A stretch of DNA of 11,634 nt, from contig JADGHA010000093.1 in assembly GCA_019689695.1 (NCBI GenBank), positions 1-11,634 of the forward strand, read 5' to 3'. Source of the stretch: Micromonosporaceae bacterium. GTDB lineage: Bacteria; Actinomycetota; Actinomycetes; Mycobacteriales; Micromonosporaceae. The notes below the pieces were generated by a model that was given only the letters and a program-made list of their open reading frames with translations, was not told the DNA's origin and did not search any database. Below are positions 1 through 5,831 of this stretch, in pieces. How positions within the stretch are numbered: the first letter of the stretch is position 1; each line of letters begins with the position of its first letter. The translations under genes were made by a program, and so were the position numbers.

Positions 1-1
1 C

Positions 2-958
2 CGCGTGTCCCGGCAGACGGTGTCGAACGTGATCAACGCGCCGCACCTGGTCCGGGAGGAGACCAGGGCGCGGGTGCAGGCCGCTATCGAAGAGCTCGGG
101 TACCGGGTCAGCCAGGCGGCCCGGCAGATGCGCACCGGGCGGTCCCGGCTCATCGCGGCGCGCATCGAGCCGGCCCGGGACGGCATCAACGGCTCGGTCT
201 TCGACCGCTTCCTGCACGGGCTGACCGAGGCGGCCGCGCTCGACGGGTACCGCGTCGTGCTCTACACGGCGGAGGACGACGCAGGCGAGATCGCCGCCTA
301 CGACGAACTGCTCGCCTCACACGACCTGGACGCGTTCGTGCTGACCAGCACGCACCACGGCGACCCCCGCACGTCCTGGCTGGCCGAGCGGGACGTGCCG
401 TTCGTCACCTTCGGCCGGCCGTGGGGCGACCGCTTCGGGGACCGCCCGCCCGGCCATCCCTGGGTGGACGTGGACGGCCGGGCTGGCACCGCCGAGGCCA
501 CCGCCCACCTGCTCGCCGCCGGGCACCGCCGGGTGGGCTTCCTCGGCTGGCCCCGTTGCCCGGGAGTCGGCGACGACCGGCGCGCCGGCTGGGAGCAGAC
601 CCTCATCGCGGCCGGCATCGACCCGACCGGCCTGGAGACCTCCACGGAGGACCAGGTCGCCGACGGCGTACGGGCGGCCCGGGAGCTGCTGGCCCGGCCC
701 GACCCGCCGACGGCCCTGGTCTGTGTCAGCGACTCGCTCGCGCTCGGCGCGATGCAGGGCGCTCCCGGCGTACCGGTGATCGGCTTCGACGACACCCCGG
801 TCGCCCACGCCGTCGGCCTGACCAGCGTCAGCCAGCCGCTGTCGGAGGCCGCGGCGGAGTGCATGCGACTGCTGGTCGACCTGCTCGACCGGCCCGGGGC
901 GCACCAGCCGACGCCGGTCCTGCTCCGGCCCCGTCTCGTGATCAGAAGTTCCGGTTGA
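2..958 (+). CDS. LacI-family transcriptional regulator, 5' end missing
   Basis: DNA-binding repressor of the LacI/GalR family, probably controlling the sugar-transport genes that follow. The reading frame is open to the left edge. The first visible residues (RVSRQTVSNVINAP) are the recognition helix of the LacI helix-turn-helix, so about 15-20 N-terminal residues lie outside the window. The GTG at position 5 is an internal valine codon, not the start. After the hinge (AARQMRTGRS) comes a periplasmic-binding-protein-like effector domain with typical family landmarks: a GHRRVGFLG strand, a CVSDSLALGAM segment, the VIGFDDTPVAHA motif and a final TSVSQP region. The visible 318 residues fit a full length near 335. 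Only 20 bases separate it from the binding-protein gene, so the two are probably co-transcribed. Its operator is presumably upstream of the window. Family assignment is firm; the effector sugar is unknown. Confidence 0.93.
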   Translation, partial: RVSRQTVSNVINAPHLVREETRARVQAAIEELGYRVSQAARQMRTGRSRLIAARIEPARDGINGSVFDRFLHGLTEAAALDGYRVVLYTAEDDAGEIAAYDELLASHDLDAFVLTSTHHGDPRTSWLAERDVPFVTFGRPWGDRFGDRPPGHPWVDVDGRAGTAEATAHLLAAGHRRVGFLGWPRCPGVGDDRRAGWEQTLIAAGIDPTGLETSTEDQVADGVRAARELLARPDPPTALVCVSDSLALGAMQGAPGVPVIGFDDTPVAHAVGLTSVSQPLSEAAAECMRLLVDLLDRPGAHQPTPVLLRPRLVIRSSG

Positions 959-964
959 CCGACT

Positions 965-973
965 GGGAGGAAG
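965..973 (+). promoter_or_regulatory. Strong ribosome binding site of the first binding-protein gene
   Basis: GAGGAAG-type purine run (GGGAGGAAG) ending 5 bases before the ATG at 979. It fixes this start rather than any in-frame codon further upstream. The open frame continues left to about 421, but only as a shadow of the regulator gene. Confidence 0.75.
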
Positions 974-978
974 AAACA

Positions 979-2229
979 ATGAGAAACCGGCTCCGGCGGC
1001 GGGCCCCGCTCGCCGTGGTCGCCGCCGCGGCGCTGTTTGCCACGGCCGCGTGTGGCAGTGGATTCGACGACAACGACAAATCCGGCTCCGCGCAACGCAG
1101 CGGCCCGGCGTCGCTACAGATCCTCTTCGGGTCGTCCGGCGACGCGGAGACCAAGGCGCTGCAGGAGGCGGCCGCAGCCTGGGCGTCCAAGACCGGCAAC
1201 AAGGCCACCGTGACCCCGGCGCAGGACCTCGCCCAGCAGCTGGGCCAGGCGTTCGCCGGGGACAACCCGCCGGACGTGTTCTACGTGGATGCGGTGCGGT
1301 TCGCCGACTACGCCAGCGTCGGCGCACTCGAGCCGTACGCCGACAAGATTTCCAATGTGGACGACTTCTATCCCGCGCTGCGCCAGGCGTTCACCTACAA
1401 GGGCAAGCTGTACTGCGTACCGAAGGACTTCTCCACGCTGGCGCTGGAGATCAACACTGACCTCTGGGCGAAGGCCGGGCTGACCGACGCCGACGTGCCG
1501 ACCACGTGGGACCAGCTGACCGCGGTGGCCCAGCGGATCAAGGCGAAGGGCATCACGCCGCTCGCCCTCGGCGACACCCGTGACCGGATCGGGGCGTTCA
1601 TGGTGCAGGCCGGCGGCTGGATCACCAACGCCGACGGCACCCAGGCCACCGCCGACACGCCCGAGAACCTGAAGGCACTGCAGTACGTGCAGTCGCTGAT
1701 CAAGAGCGGGCTGGCGCGCTACCCCAAGCAGCTGGACGCGGGCTGGTCCGGTGAGGCGTTCGGCAAGGGCAAGGTGGCGATGACCATCGAGGGCAACTGG
1801 ATCAAGGGCGCCTTGCAGAACGACTTCCCGAACATCAAGTACACGGTGCACGAGCTGCCGGCCGGGCCGAAGGGCAAGGGCACGCTCTCCTTCACCACCT
1901 GCTGGGGGATCGCGGCGAAGAGCAAGCAGAAGGAGGCCGCGATCGATTTCGTCGAGGCGATGACCAAGGGCGAGCAGCAGCTTGCCTTCGCCAAGGCGTT
2001 CGGCGTGATGCCGTCCCGGCAGTCGGTCAGCCAGCAGTACCTCGCGCAGTTCCCGAACGACCAGGCATTCGTCAACGGTGCGCAGTACGCCCAGGGCCCG
2101 GTGAACGCGCCGAAGATGGACAGCGTGCTGGCCGACTTCGACACCGGCCTGCAGAAGCTCGCCACCAGTGACCCCAAGGCGATCCTGCAGCGCCTGCAGA
2201 AGAACACCGAAGCCGCGCTGGGCGGGTAG
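979..2229 (+). CDS. Sugar ABC transporter substrate-binding lipoprotein (module 1)
   Basis: Extracytoplasmic solute-binding protein of a carbohydrate-uptake (CUT1) ABC transporter, 416 residues, the usual family length. Residues 1-24 form a lipoprotein signal peptide: basic RNRLRRR start, alanine-rich core, then the lipobox ending ATAAC with lipidated Cys25. The mature protein has family-1-type SBP features: an early LQILFGSSGDAE strand, the DVFYVDAVRFADYAS segment, an LYCVPKDFSTLALEINTDLW stretch in which the family usually shows a G-x-P-x4-x4-YN-like motif, and a late LSFTTCWGIAAKSK strand where sugar SBPs carry GG-x-G-x-A. It lies between the regulator (20-nt gap) and a permease whose ATG starts 2 bases after this stop, so this is one operon. 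The sugar cannot be read from sequence. The membrane partners are the two permeases downstream; no ATPase is encoded here. Confidence 0.93.
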   Translation: MRNRLRRRAPLAVVAAAALFATAACGSGFDDNDKSGSAQRSGPASLQILFGSSGDAETKALQEAAAAWASKTGNKATVTPAQDLAQQLGQAFAGDNPPDVFYVDAVRFADYASVGALEPYADKISNVDDFYPALRQAFTYKGKLYCVPKDFSTLALEINTDLWAKAGLTDADVPTTWDQLTAVAQRIKAKGITPLALGDTRDRIGAFMVQAGGWITNADGTQATADTPENLKALQYVQSLIKSGLARYPKQLDAGWSGEAFGKGKVAMTIEGNWIKGALQNDFPNIKYTVHELPAGPKGKGTLSFTTCWGIAAKSKQKEAAIDFVEAMTKGEQQLAFAKAFGVMPSRQSVSQQYLAQFPNDQAFVNGAQYAQGPVNAPKMDSVLADFDTGLQKLATSDPKAILQRLQKNTEAALGG

Positions 2230-2231
2230 GC

Positions 2232-3311
2232 ATGACCCTGCTGCGGGAGCGCGGGACCCGGCGCCCCGACGTGGTGGTACCTCGGGGCCGCGGAAGCATC
2301 CGCGGCCCCGAGGCCCGCGCCGGCTGGCTGTTCGTCGCCCCGGCCGCGGTGCTGCTGGCCCTGTTCGTGCTGCTGCCCGTCCTGATGGCACTGTGGGTCA
2401 GCCTCACCTCGTGGAACGGCCAGGGCAGCCCCTTCACCGGTCGGGCGCCGTTCGTCGGCGTGGACAACTACACCAAGCTGTTCACCGAGGACGGCCTGGC
2501 CCGGCAGGACTTCTTCACCAGCGTCCGCAACAACCTCTACTACGTGGTGCTGGTGGTGCCGCTGCAGACGGTGCTCGCGTTGTGCCTGGCGCTCGTGGCC
2601 AACCAGCGGTTGCTCAAGGGCCGGACCTTCTTCCGGGCCGCGTTCTACTTCCCCTCGGTGACCAGTTCGGTCGCGATCAGCGTGGTGTTCCTCTTCCTGT
2701 TCGCCAACTCGGGCACCGTCAACGCCATTCTCGGGCTGTTCGGCATCGACGGTCCGCTGTGGTTCTCCGACTCGCGCGGCCTGGTGCACCTCGTGCTCGA
2801 CGGCGTCGGCCTGGTCAACCTGGACGCGCCGCCGGCTGCCCTGGCCGACCACGGCGTGTTCGGCCTGAGCTGGTGGGACTGGATCTCCGGGCCGAGCGTG
2901 GCGATGTGCACGATCATCACCCTGGTGGTCTGGACGACCTCAGGGACGTTCATGCTGATGTTCCTGGCCGCGCTGCAGGACGTGCCGGTCGCCCTGGAGG
3001 AGGCGAGCCTGATCGACGGGGCCAACCGGTGGCAGCGGTTCCGCGCGGTCACCCTGCCACACCTGCGGCCGGTGCTGTTCCTCGTGCTGACCCTCGGGCT
3101 GATCAGCACCTGGCAGGTCTTCGACCAGATCTACGTGATGAGCCAGGGCGACCCCGCGAAGACCACGCTCACGCCGGCCTACCTGTCCTACCGCACCGCG
3201 TTCCGCAGCTTCGACTACGGATCCGGTGCGGCCATCTCGTTCGTGCTCTTCTCCATCATCGTGGTGCTCACCGCCGTGCAGCGCTGGCTGCTGCGCGAGA
3301 GAAGGGGGTGA
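2232..3311 (+). CDS. Sugar ABC transporter permease, MalF-like (module 1)
   Basis: Inner-membrane permease subunit of the CUT1 transporter, 359 residues. A basic N-terminal tail (about 1-30) is followed by TM1 (about 31-56), further hydrophobic segments near 102-122 and 137-159, and others around 222-246, 279-296 and 334-349. The EAA loop that docks the ATPase is at 256-282: EEASLIDGANRWQRF, then LPHLRP. The ATG begins 2 nt after the binding-protein stop, with only a mediocre GGCGGGTAGG upstream, so translation probably depends on coupling. Two odd points. It is about 50-60 residues longer than typical MalF/UgpA-like sugar permeases, because of an extra loop at about 178-220 (start SDSRGLVHLVL, end WWDWISGPS). 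Codons 17-28 contain a perfect 15-bp hairpin. Family assignment is firm. Confidence 0.93.
   Translation: MTLLRERGTRRPDVVVPRGRGSIRGPEARAGWLFVAPAAVLLALFVLLPVLMALWVSLTSWNGQGSPFTGRAPFVGVDNYTKLFTEDGLARQDFFTSVRNNLYYVVLVVPLQTVLALCLALVANQRLLKGRTFFRAAFYFPSVTSSVAISVVFLFLFANSGTVNAILGLFGIDGPLWFSDSRGLVHLVLDGVGLVNLDAPPAALADHGVFGLSWWDWISGPSVAMCTIITLVVWTTSGTFMLMFLAALQDVPVALEEASLIDGANRWQRFRAVTLPHLRPVLFLVLTLGLISTWQVFDQIYVMSQGDPAKTTLTPAYLSYRTAFRSFDYGSGAAISFVLFSIIVVLTAVQRWLLRERRG
2280..2313 (+). repeat. Perfect 15-bp hairpin in the start of the permease gene
   Basis: Left arm CCTCGGGGCCGCGGA (2280-2294) is exactly complementary to right arm TCCGCGGCCCCGAGG (2299-2313), with a 4-nt loop AGCA. It begins 48 bases after the ATG of the MalF-like permease and about 50 bases after the binding-protein stop codon. 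There is no T-tract behind it, so a classical intrinsic terminator is unlikely. Inference: it protects the 3' end of the upstream binding-protein mRNA, or slows ribosomes or polymerase entering the permease gene. In either case less permease would be made than binding protein. Confidence 0.8.
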
Positions 3312-3314
3312 ACC

Positions 3315-4145
3315 GTGCGCCGTCTGACCAGCACCTTCCTCGGGTACGCGATCCTGGTCTTCTTCGGCCTGGTGTTCCTCTACCCGTTCTTCATCCAGAT
3401 CGCCAGCGCGTTCAAGACCCAGGCGGACGCGGCCGCGCACCCGCTGTCGCTGGTGCCGCATCCGTTCGACACCAGTTCGTTCCTGCGCATCTTCGACAGC
3501 ACGGACTTCCCGCGGTGGGTGGGCAACTCGGTCCTGGTCACGGTGCTGGTCACCGCCGGCCGGGTGTTCTTCGACTCGCTCGCCGGCTACGCCCTGGCCC
3601 GGCTGCGGTTCCCCGGCCGCGGCGGCGTCTTCGCCACCGTGCTGGCGGTGATGGCGGTGCCCGGCGTGGTGCTGTTCATCCCGAAGTTCCTGGTGCTCAA
3701 CCAGCTCGGCATATACGACAGCTACGCCGGGTTGATCCTGCCGCTGATCGCGGACGCAGCCGGGATCTTCATCATGAAGCAGTTCTTCGAGTCGGTGCCG
3801 CCGGATGTGGAGGAGGCGGCCAGAGTGGACGGTGCGGGGGTCTTCCGCACGTACTGGTCGGTGGTGCTGCCGATGGCCCGGCCGGCGCTGATCACGCTGA
3901 CCATCTTGGCCTTCCAGGGCTCGTGGAACGAGTTCCCGCACACCGTGGTCGCGGTGCAGAGCCCCGAGCTGTTCACCCTGCCGCGAGGCCTGGCCGACCT
4001 GGTCAGCGGGTCGCTCGGCAAGGGCACCCAGTACCCGCTGAAGCTCGGCGCCGCGCTGCTGGCCACCATCCCGGTCGCCGTGCTGTTCGTCATCTTCCAG
4101 CGGTACTTCGTGCGGGGCGCGAACGAGGGCGCCACAAAGGGCTGA
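3315..4145 (+). CDS. Sugar ABC transporter permease, MalG-like (module 1)
   Basis: Second inner-membrane permease of the module 1 CUT1 importer, 276 residues, normal MalG length. It starts with GTG 3 bases after the preceding stop and has a good purine-rich ribosome binding site (AGAAGGGGG) overlapping the end of the upstream gene. TM1 is about residues 9-30, then the periplasmic-facing SAFKT segment. The EAA ATPase-docking loop is at 166-190: EEAARVDGAG, then VLPMARP. The C-terminus FQRYFVRGANEGATKG is the typical MalG ending. It pairs with the MalF-like permease just upstream. The ATP-hydrolysing subunit is not in the window and is probably a shared MsiK-type protein, as is common in actinomycetes. 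Confidence 0.94.
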   Translation: MRRLTSTFLGYAILVFFGLVFLYPFFIQIASAFKTQADAAAHPLSLVPHPFDTSSFLRIFDSTDFPRWVGNSVLVTVLVTAGRVFFDSLAGYALARLRFPGRGGVFATVLAVMAVPGVVLFIPKFLVLNQLGIYDSYAGLILPLIADAAGIFIMKQFFESVPPDVEEAARVDGAGVFRTYWSVVLPMARPALITLTILAFQGSWNEFPHTVVAVQSPELFTLPRGLADLVSGSLGKGTQYPLKLGAALLATIPVAVLFVIFQRYFVRGANEGATKG

Positions 4146-4191
4146 CGCCTGGGGGTTGAACCTGGCCGGGTGTCCGGGGAGGATCAGCCGG

Positions 4192-4572
4192 GTGGACGTC
4201 GCGGCTCTTCCGCTACCAGGCACCCAGGTCACCCACCCGGAGCTGCTGCTGGCCTCCGCAGTCGTCCTGGCGGCCACGGCGATCTTCTGGGTCGCCACCG
4301 GCCGCCGGCGCGCTGACGATCCGAGTGCTGGCCGCGGGGATCGTCGTCGCTTCCGGCGCGGTCCCTACGTCACGGTGAACGTGGACCCGATCCGGTGCGC
4401 GCGGTTCGGGTACTGCGAGCACGAGGCCCCGGACGTGTTCCAGATCCGGCGGGAGGGCCGGCTGACCTACGAGGACCGGGTACCGGTCGACGAGATCGAG
4501 CCGGTGATCCGGGCGGTCGAGGTCTGCCCGGCCCGGGCCATCGTCCTCGGCAAGATTCCGGGCGGCGAATGA
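4192..4572 (+). CDS. [3Fe-4S]-type ferredoxin with predicted N-terminal membrane anchor
   Basis: Small one-electron carrier of the actinobacterial single-cluster ferredoxin group. The C-terminal half (about residues 60-122) has the signature Cys69-x5-Cys75 ... Cys112-Pro. Phe72 replaces the cysteine that a [4Fe-4S] cluster would need, so a [3Fe-4S] cluster is predicted. These proteins usually feed electrons to cytochromes P450. I chose the GTG at 4192 because GGGGAGGA (4177-4184) lies about 7 bases upstream, giving 126 residues. Residues 18-36 are a hydrophobic helix followed by RRR, so the ferredoxin domain would face the cytoplasm. Ordinary members are about 62-70 residues without an anchor. 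A shorter start at GTG 4375 (65 residues) is possible but has no visible ribosome binding site. The linker (about 38-58) has atypical codon use. No P450 or ferredoxin reductase is in the window; pobA follows after 31 bases. The ferredoxin call is solid; the anchor is less so. Confidence 0.82.
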   Translation: MDVAALPLPGTQVTHPELLLASAVVLAATAIFWVATGRRRADDPSAGRGDRRRFRRGPYVTVNVDPIRCARFGYCEHEAPDVFQIRREGRLTYEDRVPVDEIEPVIRAVEVCPARAIVLGKIPGGE

Positions 4573-4592
4573 ATCGCACCGGCCGGACGGCA

Positions 4593-4598
4593 TAAGCT
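4593..4598 (+). promoter_or_regulatory. Possible leaderless-type -10 box of pobA
   Basis: TAAGCT fits the TANNNT -10 pattern and ends 5 bases before the pobA ATG. No Shine-Dalgarno sequence is visible between ferredoxin and pobA. This spacing is typical of actinobacterial leaderless transcripts, in which transcription begins at the start codon. I see no convincing -35 at the right distance, so this is tentative. Confidence 0.4.
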
Positions 4599-4603
4599 CA
4601 AGC

Positions 4604-5779
4604 ATGCCCAGGACCCAGGTAGGCATCGTTGGTGCCGGCCCGGCCGGCCTGCTGCTGTCGCACCTGCTCCACCTCGCCGGCATCGACTCCGTCGTGCTCG
4701 AGGCGCGCAGCCGGGACTACGTGGAGAAGCGGGTGCGGGCCGGCGTGCTGGAGCACCCCACCGCCGAGCTGCTGCGCGAGGTCGGACTCGGGGAGCGGAT
4801 GGACCGCGAGGGACTGCCGCACGAGGGGCTGTCGCTGCGCTTCGACGGCGCGGACCACCGCATCGCGCTCACCGAGCTGACCGGCAAGTCAATCATGGTG
4901 TACGGGCAGCAGGAGGTGGTCAAGGACCTCATCGCCGCCCGGCTCGCGGCCGGCGGGCAGGTGCTGTTCGAGTGCACCGCGATCGCGGTACCCGGCGTCG
5001 ACCAGGACCGCCCCGCGATCATCTACCGCGACCCCGCCGGGCGTACCCAGGAGCTGCGCTGCGACATCGTGGCCGGGTGCGACGGCTTCCACGGGGTGAC
5101 CCGGGCCGCGGCGACCGGGCTGACCGTCTTCGAGCGGGCGTACCCGTTCGCCTGGCTGGGCATCCTGGCCCGCACCCCGCCGTCGCACCACGAGCTGATC
5201 TACAGCTACTCCGACCGCGGCTTCGCGCTGCACAGCATGCGCTCGCCGGCGCTCACCCGGCTGTACCTGCAGGTGCCGCCGGACGAGGACCTCGCCGGCT
5301 GGCCGGACGACCGGATCTGGGAGGAGCTGGCCGCCCGGCTGCGCACCAGCGACGGGTTCACCCTCCGCGAGGGGCCGGTGCTGGAGAAGGGCATCACGCC
5401 GATGCGCAGCTACGTGGTGGAGCCGATGCGGTACGGACGGCTGTTCCTGGCCGGCGACGCCGCGCACATCGTCCCGCCCACCGGCGCCAAGGGCATGAAC
5501 CTCGCGGTCGCCGACGTGCGGGTGCTCGCCCGCGCGCTGACCGCCTTCTTCCAGCAGGGGCGCGAGGACCTGCTCGACGCGTACAGCGAGACCTGCCTGC
5601 ACCGGGTCTGGCGGGCCGAGCACTTCTCCTGGTGGATGACCTCGATGCTGCACCGGTTCCCCGGCGACGACGCGTTCCAGCACCGGTTGCAACTCGCGCA
5701 GCTGCGCTACACCGTCGGCTCGGTCGCGGCCGCCACCAGCCTGGCCGAGAACTACGTCGGGCTGCCGTTCGCGCAATGA
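4604..5779 (+). CDS. pobA: 4-hydroxybenzoate 3-monooxygenase
   Basis: Flavin-dependent monooxygenase that converts 4-hydroxybenzoate, NAD(P)H and O2 to protocatechuate, the entry point of the beta-ketoadipate pathway; cytoplasmic. The 391 residues match the known enzyme (394 in Pseudomonas) throughout. The FAD dinucleotide motif GAGPAG is at 10-15, the DG motif AGCDGFHG at 157-164 and the GD motif GDAAHIVPPTGAKG at 284-297. Residues known to bind or activate substrate in the Pseudomonas enzyme are all in place: Tyr200, Ser211, Arg213, Tyr221, Pro292 and Tyr384, equivalent to 201, 212, 214, 222, 293 and 385. The NAD(P)H-specificity helix (33-45, EARSRDYVEKRVR) differs from the Pseudomonas ERQTPDYVLGRIR, including loss of Arg33 and Gln34, so NADH use is plausible (inference). 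No pca genes, transporter or PobR-type regulator are visible. It sits alone with the ferredoxin between two sugar modules. Confidence 0.97.
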   Translation: MPRTQVGIVGAGPAGLLLSHLLHLAGIDSVVLEARSRDYVEKRVRAGVLEHPTAELLREVGLGERMDREGLPHEGLSLRFDGADHRIALTELTGKSIMVYGQQEVVKDLIAARLAAGGQVLFECTAIAVPGVDQDRPAIIYRDPAGRTQELRCDIVAGCDGFHGVTRAAATGLTVFERAYPFAWLGILARTPPSHHELIYSYSDRGFALHSMRSPALTRLYLQVPPDEDLAGWPDDRIWEELAARLRTSDGFTLREGPVLEKGITPMRSYVVEPMRYGRLFLAGDAAHIVPPTGAKGMNLAVADVRVLARALTAFFQQGREDLLDAYSETCLHRVWRAEHFSWWMTSMLHRFPGDDAFQHRLQLAQLRYTVGSVAAATSLAENYVGLPFAQ

Positions 5780-5799
5780 AAGTAGTTACATAGCTTTCC
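5777..5799 (+). promoter_or_regulatory. Possible split LacI half-sites upstream of the second regulator
   Basis: TGAAAGT (5777-5783) and GCTTTCC (5793-5799) each match 6 of 7 bases of the two halves of the perfect operator at 5839-5852, in inverted orientation but 9 bases apart. The stretch overlaps the pobA stop codon and lies in the AT-rich intergenic region. It may be a degenerate second binding site or chance. Confidence 0.3.
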
Positions 5800-5807
5800 T
5801 TACCGCC

Positions 5808-5824
5808 ACGTTGCTGGGTAACGT
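5808..5824 (+). promoter_or_regulatory. Imperfect inverted repeat with a candidate -10 box (TAACGT, 5819-5824)
   Basis: ACGTTGC and GTAACGT (5808-5814 and 5818-5824) pair at six of seven positions around TGG. The right arm contains TAACGT, a TANNNT -10 candidate that ends 7 bases before the GTG at 5832. No ribosome binding site is visible before 5832 or 5838, so the regulator transcript is probably leaderless. The -35 is not clear. Confidence 0.4.
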
Positions 5825-5831
5825 AGACATC

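Noticed and set aside
577..588. 12-bp palindrome CCGGCGCGCCGG in the first regulator
   Set aside because: It is made only of G and C inside coding sequence, expected by chance at this composition, and has no operator-like features.
421..978. Upstream extension of the first binding protein to a start at 421
   Set aside because: It overlaps the regulator gene; a strong ribosome binding site and a lipoprotein signal peptide place the start at 979.
951..990. CCGGTT ... AACCGG inverted repeat around the start of the first binding-protein gene
   Set aside because: Only 6 bp with a 28-base loop; too weak to support as a regulatory structure.
2280..2313. Intrinsic terminator reading of the 15-bp hairpin
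   Set aside because: No T-rich tract follows and the permease reading frame continues through it.
2168..4159. Long alternative + strand frame through both module 1 permeases
   Set aside because: The translation is Arg/Pro/Ala-rich with no domain, while the other frames encode intact permeases with EAA motifs.
4146..4191. Terminator between module 1 and the ferredoxin
   Set aside because: Only short GC-rich pairings and no T-tract; I see no supportable terminator here or at 5780-5831.
5811..5831. TTG start for the second regulator at 5811
   Set aside because: No ribosome binding site; the codon lies inside the promoter inverted repeat, and the extra residues are not part of the LacI fold.
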